64,000 bases of DNA, taken from Paracoccus marinus (GTDB lineage: Bacteria; Pseudomonadota; Alphaproteobacteria; Rhodobacterales; Rhodobacteraceae). Shown piece by piece: positions 14,567 to 23,399 of this stretch. Within the stretch, counting starts at the first letter, position 1, and each line of letters opens with the position of its first letter. Where the stretch lies: positions 1-64,000 of the forward strand of contig NZ_VJYZ01000015.1 in the NCBI RefSeq assembly GCF_007018965.1. The letters run 5' to 3'. Position numbers and translations under genes: made by a program. Below the pieces are notes generated by a model. The model saw only the letters and a list, made by a program, of their open reading frames with translations, did no database searches and had not been told where the DNA came from.

Positions 14567-14589
14567 GACGCGCGCCCCCGCCGCGCGTC
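14567..14589. terminator. GC-only hairpin between convergent genes
   Basis: GACGCGCG (14567-14574) and CGCGCGTC (14582-14589) form a perfect 8-bp stem with a 7-nt loop, placed between the DUF2244 stop and the RND permease stop. It has no T run on either strand, so it is at best a weak bidirectional terminator or mRNA end protector. Confidence 0.4.
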
Positions 14590-14591
14590 GG

Positions 14592-17500
14592 TCATGCCTT
14601 GGCAGGCGCGCCGCGTGCCTTGCGCCCGCCGGTGATCCGACGCACCGCGACGTAGAAGCCGGGCACAAGGAATATCCCCAGGAACGTGGCCGAGATCATG
14701 CCCCCCATCACCCCGATCCCGATCGAGTTCTGAGCCGCCGCCCCCGCCCCCGTGGCGATCGCCAGCGGCAGCACGCCCAGGATGAACGCGAGCGAGGTCA
14801 TCAGGATCGGGCGCAGGCGCAGCTTGGCGGCCTCGATCGCCGCCTCGGCGGCGGAACGACCCTGCGCCTCGAGCGCGACCGCGAACTCGATGATGAGGAT
14901 CGCGTTCTTGGCCGACAGGCCGATGGTCGTCAGGATGCCCACCTTGAAATAGACGTCGTTGGGCTGGCCCAGCAGCAGGGCGGCCAGCACCGCGCCAAAG
15001 ACCCCGACCGGCACCGACAGCATCACCGCCAGCGGCACGGTCCAGCTTTCGTAAAGCGCGGCTAGCGACAGGAACACCACCAGCGCCGACAGCGCGTACA
15101 GATACGGCGCCTGGTTGCCCGCCTGCCGTTCCTGATAGGACAGCCCGGTCCATGCCACGTCGAAGCCGCCGCCGGGGATCTGGGCGACCAGCTCCTCCAT
15201 CGCCTCCATCGCCTCACCGGTGCTGACGCCAAGCGCCTCGGACCCCGACACCGAGATCGCGTCCGTGCCCTCGAACCGGGCAAGGCGGGGCGACACCGGC
15301 TCCCACGCGGTCGAGGCGAAGGCGCTGAAGGGCACCATCTCGCCGTCGCCGTTGCGGGCATACCACTCCTCCAGGTCGTCGGGCTGCATGCGGAACGGCG
15401 CGTCGCCCTGCACGATCACCGGCCTGAGCGCGGTGCCGAGCGCGAAGTCGTTCACCTCGCGTCCTGCGAAGATCGTGGCGAGCATTCCGTTCACCTCGCT
15501 GAGGCTCAGCCCCAGCGCCTCGGCCCGCTGCGGGTCGATGTAAAGCTTCAGCGCCGCGTCGTCCTCGTCGCCCCGGCCCTGCACGTTGTCCAGCCGGCCG
15601 TCATCCTCTGCCGCCTGCTCAAGCCACGCCGCCGCATCGCGGAGCGCGGGGACACCCGCGCCCGACTGGTCGATCAGGAACATGCTGAAGCCCGCGCTGT
15701 TGCCAAGTCCCTGGATCGCGGGCGGCTGCATGAAGGTGACGCGCCCCGCCCGGGTGTCGGCGAACCGCTTGTTGGCGCGCGCGGCGATCTCTGCCGCCGT
15801 CTGGTCGGCGTCCTTGCGGTCGGCGAAGTCCTTCAACCGCACGAACAGCGTCGCCCGGCCCTGCCCGGTGCCGGAAAACCCGAACCCCAGCGCGCCGAAG
15901 GTGGACTGGATCGCCGGTTCTTCCTTGAGCAGATAGGCTTCGATTTCCTCGACCACGGCGCGGGTCTGCTGCACCGTCGATCCCTCGGACAGGTTCACCT
16001 GCGCCATCAGGACGCCCTGATCCTCGGTCGGAAGGAAGGTCGAGGTCATGCGCGTGAACAGCTGCCACACCCCCACGGACAAAAGGACGAGGACCAGCAG
16101 CACGAGGAACGGCCGCCCGACGATGCGCTGCACGGTGCGGCCGTACCACGCGGTCAGCCGGTCGAAGCCGCGGTTGAACCAGCGCGCGGGCGCGAAGCCC
16201 GCCTCGCCGTCGTGGGGGCGCAGCATGGTCGCGGTCTGCGCGGGCGTCAGGATCAGCGCCGCCGCCAGCGACAGGCCCATGGCCGAGATGATCGTGACCG
16301 AGAACTGGCGATAGACGACGCCGGTCGACCCGGCCATGAACGCCATCGGCAGGAACACCGCCGACAGCACGACCACGATCCCGATCAGCGCGCCGCTGAT
16401 CTCGCGCATGCTGCGCTCGGTCGCTTCGACCGGGCCGACATGCTCCTCGCGCATCACCCGCTCGACGTTCTCGACCACGACGATGGCATCGTCCACCAGC
16501 AGGCCGATCGCCAGAACCATCGCGAACATCGTCAGCGTGTTGATCGAATAGCCAAGCGCGCCCAGCACCCCGAAGGTGCCCAGAAGGACGACCGGCACGA
16601 CGATCACCGGGATCAGCGTCGCGCGCCAGTTCTGAAGGAAGATCAGGATGACCGCGACGACCAGCACCACAGCCTCGATCAGCGTGTGGTAGACCTTCTC
16701 GATTGACGCCTCGACGAAGGGCGAGGTGTCATAGGCGATCCGCAGCTCGACCCCCTCGGGCAGCGCCGACTGGATGCGGTCCAGCGTGTCGCGGACGCCG
16801 GCGGCAGTCTCGACCGCGTTGGCGCCGGTTTCCAGGTTGACCCCGAACCCCGCCGCGTTCAGCCCGTTGAAGCGGCTGTCGCTGCCGTAGCTTTGCTGCC
16901 CGATCTCGACCTTGGCCACGTCGCCCAGCCACACCGAGGCCCCGTCCTCGCCGGTCTTGAGCAGGATCTGGCGGAAATCCTCGGCGCTGGTCAGCTGGCT
17001 TTGCGCGGTGATCGTCGCGGTGAACTGCTGGCCCGGCACGACCGGCTGGGTGCCGAGCGAGCCGACCGACACGGTCGCGTTCTGTTCGGCCACCGCCGAC
17101 ACGATGTCCGAAGGGGTCAGCTGGTATTGCGCCAGCCGCAGCGGGTCGAGCCAGATCCGCATCGCGTAGCCAGACCCGAACAGGTTGATCCCGCCCACGC
17201 CCTCGACCCGGTTCACCGGGCCTTCGACGACTTCTTCCAGCAGGTTGCCCAGTTCGACCGTGCGGTAGCCGTTGTCGTTGGACACCAGCGCGCCGACCAT
17301 CAGGATCGACGATGTCGAGCGGCTGACCGACACGCCGTTGCTCTGCACCGGTGTCGGCAGGCGGGATTCCACGCTGCGAACCCGGCTTTGCACGTCGTTG
17401 AGCGCGTCCGTCGGCTCGACGCTGTCATCGAAGGTCAGCGTCAGCGACGACCGCCCCTGCGACGAGTTCGATTCGAAATAGATGAGCCCGTCGATGCCGT

Positions 17501-17708
17501 TCAGCGAATCCTCGATGGGCGTCGTGACCGAGTTCTGGACCGCGCCCGCCGTCGCGCCCGGGTACGAGGCCGAGATGCGGACCGTGGTCGGCGCAATGTC
17601 TGGATATTGCGACACCGGCAGGCCGATCAGCGAAAAGACCCCGGCAAGCATCGTGACGATCGCGAGGACCCAGGCAAAGACGGGCCTGTGGATGAAGAAC
17701 TGCGCCAT
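14592..17708 (-). CDS. RND multidrug efflux permease (HAE1 family, AcrB/MexB type)
   Basis: Inner-membrane proton/drug antiporter, 1038 aa, the usual length for AcrB homologues. N-terminus MAQFFIHRPVFAWVLAI is diagnostic. The proton relay is present: two aspartates in TM4 (GLLVDDAIVVVENV) and the lysine in TM10 (GLSAKNAILII). Two large periplasmic loops follow TM1 and TM7 (funnel and porter domains). The gene starts 3 nt after the stop of the adaptor gene, so the two are co-translated. No TolC-like outer-membrane factor is encoded nearby and no TetR/MarR repressor flanks the pair. Substrates cannot be predicted. Confidence 0.95.
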   Translation of the reverse strand: MAQFFIHRPVFAWVLAIVTMLAGVFSLIGLPVSQYPDIAPTTVRISASYPGATAGAVQNSVTTPIEDSLNGIDGLIYFESNSSQGRSSLTLTFDDSVEPTDALNDVQSRVRSVESRLPTPVQSNGVSVSRSTSSILMVGALVSNDNGYRTVELGNLLEEVVEGPVNRVEGVGGINLFGSGYAMRIWLDPLRLAQYQLTPSDIVSAVAEQNATVSVGSLGTQPVVPGQQFTATITAQSQLTSAEDFRQILLKTGEDGASVWLGDVAKVEIGQQSYGSDSRFNGLNAAGFGVNLETGANAVETAAGVRDTLDRIQSALPEGVELRIAYDTSPFVEASIEKVYHTLIEAVVLVVAVILIFLQNWRATLIPVIVVPVVLLGTFGVLGALGYSINTLTMFAMVLAIGLLVDDAIVVVENVERVMREEHVGPVEATERSMREISGALIGIVVVLSAVFLPMAFMAGSTGVVYRQFSVTIISAMGLSLAAALILTPAQTATMLRPHDGEAGFAPARWFNRGFDRLTAWYGRTVQRIVGRPFLVLLVLVLLSVGVWQLFTRMTSTFLPTEDQGVLMAQVNLSEGSTVQQTRAVVEEIEAYLLKEEPAIQSTFGALGFGFSGTGQGRATLFVRLKDFADRKDADQTAAEIAARANKRFADTRAGRVTFMQPPAIQGLGNSAGFSMFLIDQSGAGVPALRDAAAWLEQAAEDDGRLDNVQGRGDEDDAALKLYIDPQRAEALGLSLSEVNGMLATIFAGREVNDFALGTALRPVIVQGDAPFRMQPDDLEEWYARNGDGEMVPFSAFASTAWEPVSPRLARFEGTDAISVSGSEALGVSTGEAMEAMEELVAQIPGGGFDVAWTGLSYQERQAGNQAPYLYALSALVVFLSLAALYESWTVPLAVMLSVPVGVFGAVLAALLLGQPNDVYFKVGILTTIGLSAKNAILIIEFAVALEAQGRSAAEAAIEAAKLRLRPILMTSLAFILGVLPLAIATGAGAAAQNSIGIGVMGGMISATFLGIFLVPGFYVAVRRITGGRKARGAPAKA

Positions 17709-17711
17709 CGC

Positions 17712-19184
17712 TCAGTTGGTCCCGGCGGCGGGCGCCTGCGCGGGGGCAGTGCTTGCGGGGGCAGTGGTGGCGGGGGCGGTGCTTGCGGGGGTGCCCGCGT
17801 CCGGCTGGCCCACCGCCGCGTCGCTGCCCGCCGGCTGTTCCGGCGCGATGGCGGCGGGGGCGTTCGCATCGACGGCCGGGGCGGGCGTGGCGGCGGTATC
17901 CGCCGCCGCGCCTTGCGCCCCGTCTGCGGCAGGGGGGCCGCCGTCCGCCGCCGTGGCGCCCTGCCCCTCGGCCACGACCGCGTCCGCGTCGCGCACCACG
18001 CCCTCGTCATCGATCGCCACCGCCACGGTCGTCACTTCGGCCCCGTCGCGCAGGTTGTCGAGGCCGTCCAGCACCAGCTGGTCCCCCTCGGCGATGCCGT
18101 CGGTCACGATCCAGCTGTTGCGGGTGGTTCCGTTCTCGGTCAGCTCGACCTCGTCGGCGCGGCCGTCGCGCACGACAAAGGCGGTGAGCGACCCGTCCGC
18201 GCTGCGGCTGGTCGCCCGCTGCGGGACGAGAACGCCGTCCACGGTGCCGACCTGGATTTCCACCCGGACGAACTGGCCCGGCAGGATCATGCGGTTCGGG
18301 TTGGCGAAGCGGATGCGGAACGGCACCGTCCCCGTCGTGGGCGACACCGCGACGCCGGGGCTGACCTGAAAGCCCGCGTGCTCATAGACCTGCCCGGTTT
18401 CCAGGATCAGCTGCGCCGACGGTCCGTCCAGCGGCTGCAGGCTGCCTTCGGCGCGGCGGGCGCGGTTGCGCAGGATGCGGGCGCGGCTTTCGGCCACGTC
18501 CACGTAGATCGGGTCCAGTTGCGTGACCGTGGTCAGTTCGGTCTGCGGCCCGGCCGACACGATGTCGCCCACGCTGACGGCCGAGATGTCGGCGATGCCG
18601 TCGATCGGGCTCTGGATCTCGGTCCGGCCGAGCGAAAGCTGGGTCAGGTCGCGCTGCGCCTCGGCGCCGACCAGCTCGGCCTGCGCGCTCGACAGCGCGA
18701 CCTGCGCGTTTTCCAGCTCGGCCTGGCTCACGCCCGACCCTTGCAGCCGTTCATAGCGGTTCACGGTCGCCTGCGCGCCGTCCACCGCCGACTGCGCCGA
18801 TTCCACGGCGGCGATGTCGGCGTTCAGCTGAGCGGCGATCGTCTCGTCCTCAAGCCGGAACAGCACGGTGCCCGCCCTGACGGTCGAGCCGGGCTCGTAG
18901 GCGACCTCGCGCACCTCGCCGCCGACCTTCGGCGTGATCGCGGCCTGCTGAAAGGCGACCGCGCGGCCGGGCAGCGTGACGGTGACGGGGACGGTGCTGC
19001 GGGCGGCGGTCATCACGCCGACCTCGGTCGGGCCACGGGTGCCGCCGGCAGCCCCGGGGCCGCCGGGACCCGTCTGCGACAATGCCAATGCGGGCATGAC
19101 CAGCACGAAAGCGGCGGCTCGGGCTACGGCACGGGTGGCGACACGGGCGGCGGCCAGGATCGGGGCGGCGGTTCTGGGGGTCAT
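17712..19184 (-). CDS. RND efflux periplasmic adaptor (membrane fusion protein)
   Basis: 490 aa adaptor linking the pump to an outer-membrane channel. I start it at ATG 19184 (MTPRTAAP), which has a GAGG site, rather than at the upstream ATG 19259, which would put 25 polar residues before the signal sequence. After the signal region come a lipoyl-type half-motif (VTLPGRAVAFQQAAI...GGEVREVAYEPGSTV), an alpha-hairpin coiled coil (about residues 100-160, rich in Ala, Gln and Glu), the second lipoyl half and the beta-barrel. The last roughly 95 residues are an Ala/Pro/Thr tail (repeated TAPAS-like units), unusual for this family. Confidence 0.92.
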   Translation of the reverse strand: MTPRTAAPILAAARVATRAVARAAAFVLVMPALALSQTGPGGPGAAGGTRGPTEVGVMTAARSTVPVTVTLPGRAVAFQQAAITPKVGGEVREVAYEPGSTVRAGTVLFRLEDETIAAQLNADIAAVESAQSAVDGAQATVNRYERLQGSGVSQAELENAQVALSSAQAELVGAEAQRDLTQLSLGRTEIQSPIDGIADISAVSVGDIVSAGPQTELTTVTQLDPIYVDVAESRARILRNRARRAEGSLQPLDGPSAQLILETGQVYEHAGFQVSPGVAVSPTTGTVPFRIRFANPNRMILPGQFVRVEIQVGTVDGVLVPQRATSRSADGSLTAFVVRDGRADEVELTENGTTRNSWIVTDGIAEGDQLVLDGLDNLRDGAEVTTVAVAIDDEGVVRDADAVVAEGQGATAADGGPPAADGAQGAAADTAATPAPAVDANAPAAIAPEQPAGSDAAVGQPDAGTPASTAPATTAPASTAPAQAPAAGTN

Positions 19185-19359
19185 CGTGGCCTCGCTGTCG
19201 TCGTCCGCGGCGCGGGTGCCGTCCCTTGCGGGGTGCCACCCCGGCGGCCGCCCTGACAAGCCAAAACCGCCCGATGACGCGGCGATCCCGCAATGGTGAA
19301 AACATCCAAGTGCGGAACGGCATCCACGGCGGCGGCCGGGCGCGTCCCGCCTGCCCGTC

Positions 19360-21012
19360 CTACGGCCCCCGCCACGGCAACGTGCCGGGCGGCAGGTGCC
19401 GCGCCAGCCGGTCGGCCGCCGCGACCAGCACCGCGACCAGAGCCAGCGACATCACCGACAGCGCCGCCGCGCCGGTCGAGTTCCCCTCGTACTGCATCGA
19501 GAAGATCTGCACCCCGACCGTCTCGTTTCCCGCCGACCACAGCAGGGCCGACAGGGTGAGCTCGTTCAGCGCGGTCATGAAGATCACGAGCGCGCCTGCG
19601 GCGGCGGCGGGCAGCGCGGCGGGCGCGGCGATCCGCAGCATCCGCCGGGCGGGGCTGACGCCGTGGATCCGCGCCGCCTCGTCCAGCGACGGGTCCATCG
19701 CGGCCAGCGCCGCCTCGACCGGGCGCAGCGTCAGGGGCAGGAAGCGGCCAAGGTAAGGCAGCAGCAGGATCGCCGCCGTCCCGTAGATCGAAAAGCCCAG
19801 TCCGGGCAGCGGCGGCAGGTAAACCAGGATCGTGGCCAGCGCCAGCACCGTCCCGGGAACCACCCACGCCCCCTCGGCCAGCCAGGACAGCACCCGCGCG
19901 GGTCCGCTGCGGCCGGTCCGCGACAGCCACGCCAGCGGGATCGCCACGGCGGCGAGGATCGCCCCAGCCCCGGCCGCCAGCGCGAACGAGTTTGCAAAGG
20001 CGCGCCGCACCGCCGGGTTCTGGATCGCCGCCTCGAAGTTGCGCAGGGTCGCGGTGTCGGGACCGAACGGCACCCCCAGCGCCGGGACCAGCGCGGTGGC
20101 GGCCAGCGCGACCATCGGCAGGATCGCCACCCACGCAAGCGCCAGCCACACCAGCGCCGCGAGCGGCCAGCGCCAGCGCCCCGGCGCAAAGCCCGTGAAC
20201 GCGGCGCCAGCCCCCACCGGCACGGTCAGCCGGGCGACGATCGCCTGCCGCAGGACCAGCGCCGCCGCCGCCAGCGCCACCAGCACCAGCGCCATGGCAG
20301 CGACGCGGCCGATCACGTCGGGGCCGAAGCCGTTCAGGCGCTGGTAGATCAGCGTGGTCAGGACCGGGAACCGCCCCGGAATCCCCAAAAGCGCGGGCAC
20401 CCCGAAGTTGCCGACCGCCGCCGCAAAGGCCAGGACCGCCCCCGCCATCGCCGCAGGCCAGGCGAGCGGCAGGATCACCCGCGCCACGATCCGGCCCGCG
20501 GGCGCGCCCGCGATCCGCCCGGCCTCGACCAGGTCAAGCGGCACCGCCGCCAGCCGCGCGCGCACGGCGATGAAGACAAGCGGCATATGCTCGATCCCCA
20601 TCAGCCAGGCCACTCCCGAGCCCGAGTAAAGCGGGTTCGGCTGCCCCGGCGCGGGCGCAATGCCCAGCGGCCGCAGCAGGCCCGCGATGGGCGAGCCGCT
20701 GCCCAAGAGTTCGATCCACGCCAGCGCCACGATCTGCGACGGGATCAGCAAGGGCGAGAGCGCCAGAAAGCTCATCACCGCGCGCCCGGGCAGCCGCGCA
20801 AGCCCGGTCGCCAGCGCCAGCGCCACGCCGATGACGGTCGAGACGGCGACCGAGCCCGCGGCCGAGGACAGCGTGTTCCAGAACGCGACGCGGAAGGCGC
20901 GGCCCTGCAGCGTGTCGCGCAGGACGCCCAGCACTTCCCCGTCTTCGCCCGGCCGCAACGCCTCGCCGAACAGGCGCAGCAGCGGCCAGAGCCCGGTCGC
21001 CAGCACGAACAC
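19360..21012 (-). CDS. ABC transporter permease, tandem two-domain (Fbp/Afu/Sfu type)
   Basis: Inner-membrane permease of about 550 aa made of two fused permease domains with about 12 TM helices. Both halves carry an EAA-type loop: VEAGRIAGAPAGRIVARVILP in the first and DEAARIHGVSPARRMLRIAAP in the second. This is the layout of Fe(3+) importers of the FbpB/SfuB kind. The listed start GTG 21012 follows the binding-protein stop by 58 nt. The frame is open further upstream to the end of that gene with no better start codon, so the N-terminus is uncertain. It is last in an ATPase - binding protein - permease operon. Confidence 0.88.
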   Translation of the reverse strand: MFVLATGLWPLLRLFGEALRPGEDGEVLGVLRDTLQGRAFRVAFWNTLSSAAGSVAVSTVIGVALALATGLARLPGRAVMSFLALSPLLIPSQIVALAWIELLGSGSPIAGLLRPLGIAPAPGQPNPLYSGSGVAWLMGIEHMPLVFIAVRARLAAVPLDLVEAGRIAGAPAGRIVARVILPLAWPAAMAGAVLAFAAAVGNFGVPALLGIPGRFPVLTTLIYQRLNGFGPDVIGRVAAMALVLVALAAAALVLRQAIVARLTVPVGAGAAFTGFAPGRWRWPLAALVWLALAWVAILPMVALAATALVPALGVPFGPDTATLRNFEAAIQNPAVRRAFANSFALAAGAGAILAAVAIPLAWLSRTGRSGPARVLSWLAEGAWVVPGTVLALATILVYLPPLPGLGFSIYGTAAILLLPYLGRFLPLTLRPVEAALAAMDPSLDEAARIHGVSPARRMLRIAAPAALPAAAAGALVIFMTALNELTLSALLWSAGNETVGVQIFSMQYEGNSTGAAALSVMSLALVAVLVAAADRLARHLPPGTLPWRGP

Positions 21013-21070
21013 GGCCAGAAGGGCGACGACCGCCAGGTCGCCGCCCTTCCATGTGGCGCGAAAGGGGCGT

Positions 21071-22066
21071 TCAGCCGCCGAAGAGGTCAGCGAACTTTTC
21101 CTTGTTGGCCTGGTCGTCGGCCATCAGCTTGGCCGCGTCCAGCGGCAGGATCTTGAGCGTGGCGGGCGCGGGATACCCCTCGGGCGCGGCCATGCCGTCG
21201 ATGATCGGGAAATAGCCCTGCGCGACCGACTGTTCCTGCGCGGCGCGCGACAGCTGCCAGTCCACGAACGCCTTGGCCGCGTCCTCGTTGTCGGTGCCCT
21301 TGAGGATCGCGACCGGCTGGGTGATCGCGCTGACGCCCTGCGCGGGCCAGCTGAAGGCCACGGGCGAGCCGTCCTTGGCCGCGTTCATCGCCATGTATTC
21401 GACGATGATGCCATAGGCTTTCTCGCCGCGCGCGACCGCCTCGATCACGGTGCCGTTGCCCTGGCCCGCGACCGCGCCCTTGGCGGCCATGTCCTCGTAC
21501 CAGGCCCAGCCGAACTCGGGCTGCTGGACCATGGTGCCGACGTGGATCACGGCGGCGCCGGAATAAAGCGGGCTCGGCATGATGAGCGAGCTTGCCACGT
21601 CCTCGGACTTGAGATCGTCCCACGAGGCGGGCGGCGTCTTTACCAGGCCGGTGTTGTAGACGATGCCGGTGGTGATGAGCTTGGTGCCGAAGAAGGTCTT
21701 GTCGGGGTCGATGACGGATGCGGGGACCCCTTCGACCGGCGCGTCGGCATAGGCCAGCAGCCGATCTTCGCCCTTCAGTTGCGTCATGGCGACCGCGTCG
21801 GCGATCAGCAGCACGTCGGCGGGCGAGGAGCCTGCCGCGAACTCGGCCTGCAGCTTGGACATCAGCTCGGTCGTGCCGGTGCGGAATATCTCTACCTCGA
21901 CGTCGGGGTAGTCCTTGTTGAACTCGGCCACGACCTGCGCCATCTGGTCCTGCGGCTGCGAGGTATAGACGGTGATCTGCCCCGAGGCGGCGGCGAGCGC
22001 CGGGCCGGACAGGGCCGGGCTGCACAGGGCGAGAAGGACGAGGGCTGCGTTGCGGTAGTGGTTCAT
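21071..22066 (-). CDS. ABC transporter substrate-binding protein, Fbp/Afu family (iron or related)
   Basis: Periplasmic binding protein, 331 aa. ATG 22066 (MNHYRN) has an AGGAG site 7 nt upstream; the ATG at 22081 lacks one. Signal peptide ends ALAAASG, then the family opening GQITVYTSQPQDQMAQVV. Other features: GTTELMSKLQAEFAAGSSPADVLL and a GIVYNTGLV strand. The tandem tyrosine pair that binds Fe(3+) in many FbpA proteins is not evident. Substrates such as 2-aminoethylphosphonate are therefore also possible for this fold. It lies between its ATPase (upstream) and permease (downstream). Confidence 0.85.
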   Translation of the reverse strand: MNHYRNAALVLLALCSPALSGPALAAASGQITVYTSQPQDQMAQVVAEFNKDYPDVEVEIFRTGTTELMSKLQAEFAAGSSPADVLLIADAVAMTQLKGEDRLLAYADAPVEGVPASVIDPDKTFFGTKLITTGIVYNTGLVKTPPASWDDLKSEDVASSLIMPSPLYSGAAVIHVGTMVQQPEFGWAWYEDMAAKGAVAGQGNGTVIEAVARGEKAYGIIVEYMAMNAAKDGSPVAFSWPAQGVSAITQPVAILKGTDNEDAAKAFVDWQLSRAAQEQSVAQGYFPIIDGMAAPEGYPAPATLKILPLDAAKLMADDQANKEKFADLFGG

Positions 22067-22156
22067 CAGACGCTCCTGCAAGGGTTGCCCGCTTTTACTG
22101 CGGCGGCCTGAAGAATTCGTGACAGGACAGGCGGCCGGCGCAGGTGGCGCGGGTGT

Positions 22157-23308
22157 TCAGGGGCGCGGAGTGGATGGGGCGAGCTCGGTGTGCCGGGATG
22201 CGGGGGACACGGGCCCGGCAGCATCCTGCGCGGACCCGCCGCCCGGCACCGGCGCAACCCCCTGCCCCTCGCGCGGCAGCACCCAGCCGCCCCGGATGCG
22301 GACGGGCAGCGCCTCGCCCACTGCGCCGGGGCGGTCAAGGCGCAGCGACAGCGGCGCGCCGCCCGGCAGATCGTCCAGCAGCACGTCGGCCAGCAGGTAG
22401 CCGTCCTCGAACCGGACCCCGGCGATCCGGGCGGGCAGGCCGCCCGCGTCGGGCGTCAGGTCGCGGGCGTGCAGGCACAGCCAGCCGGGGCCCGGCGGCG
22501 CGTCGCCCGGCAGCGCCAGCGTGGCCGCGCCCAGCCGCAAGGTGCAAAGCCCATCCGGCGTGCGCCCCGTCACCTCGACCGGCAGGGTGCGGCCCTGCCC
22601 CACGAAGCGCGCGACCATCGGCGTGCGCGGCCGGTCATACAGCTCGCCCGGCGCGCCGATCTGTTCAAGCCGCCCGTGGTCCATGACGGCCACGGTGTCG
22701 GCGACCGCCATCGCCTCGTTCTGGTCGTGGGTCACGAACACCATCGTGCAGCCGGTCGCCGCGTGGATGCGGCGGAACTCGGCCAGCATGGCGTGGCGCA
22801 GATGCGCGTCGAGATTGGCGAGCGGCTCGTCCAGCAGCAGGATGCGCGGCCGCGCGGCGAGGCTGCGGGCCAGCGCCACGCGCTGTCGCTGGCCGCCCGA
22901 CAGCTCGTGCGGCCGCCGCGAGCCGTGATCGTGCAGGCCGACCAGCCGCAGCGCGTCCGCGACCCGCGCATCGCGTTCGGCGCGGGGCAGCCGGTTCAAC
23001 CCGAAGCCCACGTTGCCCGCCACGGTCATGGTCGGCCACAGCGCGTAGGACTGAAACACCATCCCCAGCCGCCGCCGTTCGGGCGGGACGAAGACGGTGG
23101 GTCCCGCGACCTCGTCGCGGCCAAGCCACAGCCGTCCGGCGTCGGGCCGTTCCAGCCCCGCGATCAGGCGCAGAAGCGTCGTCTTGCCGCAGCCGGATGG
23201 TCCCATCAGGGCCACGAAACGCCCCGCGCCGAAGGCCGCGGTCAGGCCATCGACGGCGCGGGTCGCACCGAAGCTGCGCGACAGGTTCTCAAGGCGTATG
23301 TCGGTCAT
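22157..23308 (-). CDS. ABC transporter ATP-binding protein, FbpC/PotA type
   Basis: ATPase of 383 aa, first gene of the importer operon. Motifs: Walker A GPSGCGKTT (about residues 36-44), Q-loop MVFQSYALWPTMTV, signature LSGGQRQRV, Walker B ILLLDEPLANLD, switch VTHDQNEA. The C-terminal third is a TOBE/OB-like regulatory domain (GRTLPVEVTGRTPDG onward). It ends with about 35 residues rich in Gly, Pro and Ser that look disordered. The family includes iron, phosphonate and polyamine importers. It is separated from the upstream ABC exporter-like gene by 91 nt. Confidence 0.9.
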   Translation of the reverse strand: MTDIRLENLSRSFGATRAVDGLTAAFGAGRFVALMGPSGCGKTTLLRLIAGLERPDAGRLWLGRDEVAGPTVFVPPERRRLGMVFQSYALWPTMTVAGNVGFGLNRLPRAERDARVADALRLVGLHDHGSRRPHELSGGQRQRVALARSLAARPRILLLDEPLANLDAHLRHAMLAEFRRIHAATGCTMVFVTHDQNEAMAVADTVAVMDHGRLEQIGAPGELYDRPRTPMVARFVGQGRTLPVEVTGRTPDGLCTLRLGAATLALPGDAPPGPGWLCLHARDLTPDAGGLPARIAGVRFEDGYLLADVLLDDLPGGAPLSLRLDRPGAVGEALPVRIRGGWVLPREGQGVAPVPGGGSAQDAAGPVSPASRHTELAPSTPRP

Positions 23309-23399
23309 CGGGGGCGCTTACCGCCGGACTGTGACGCCTGCGCGACGCGGACGGCTGCGGACGCCGTGGAACCGCGCGGATCGCCCGGCTTCGCCACCG

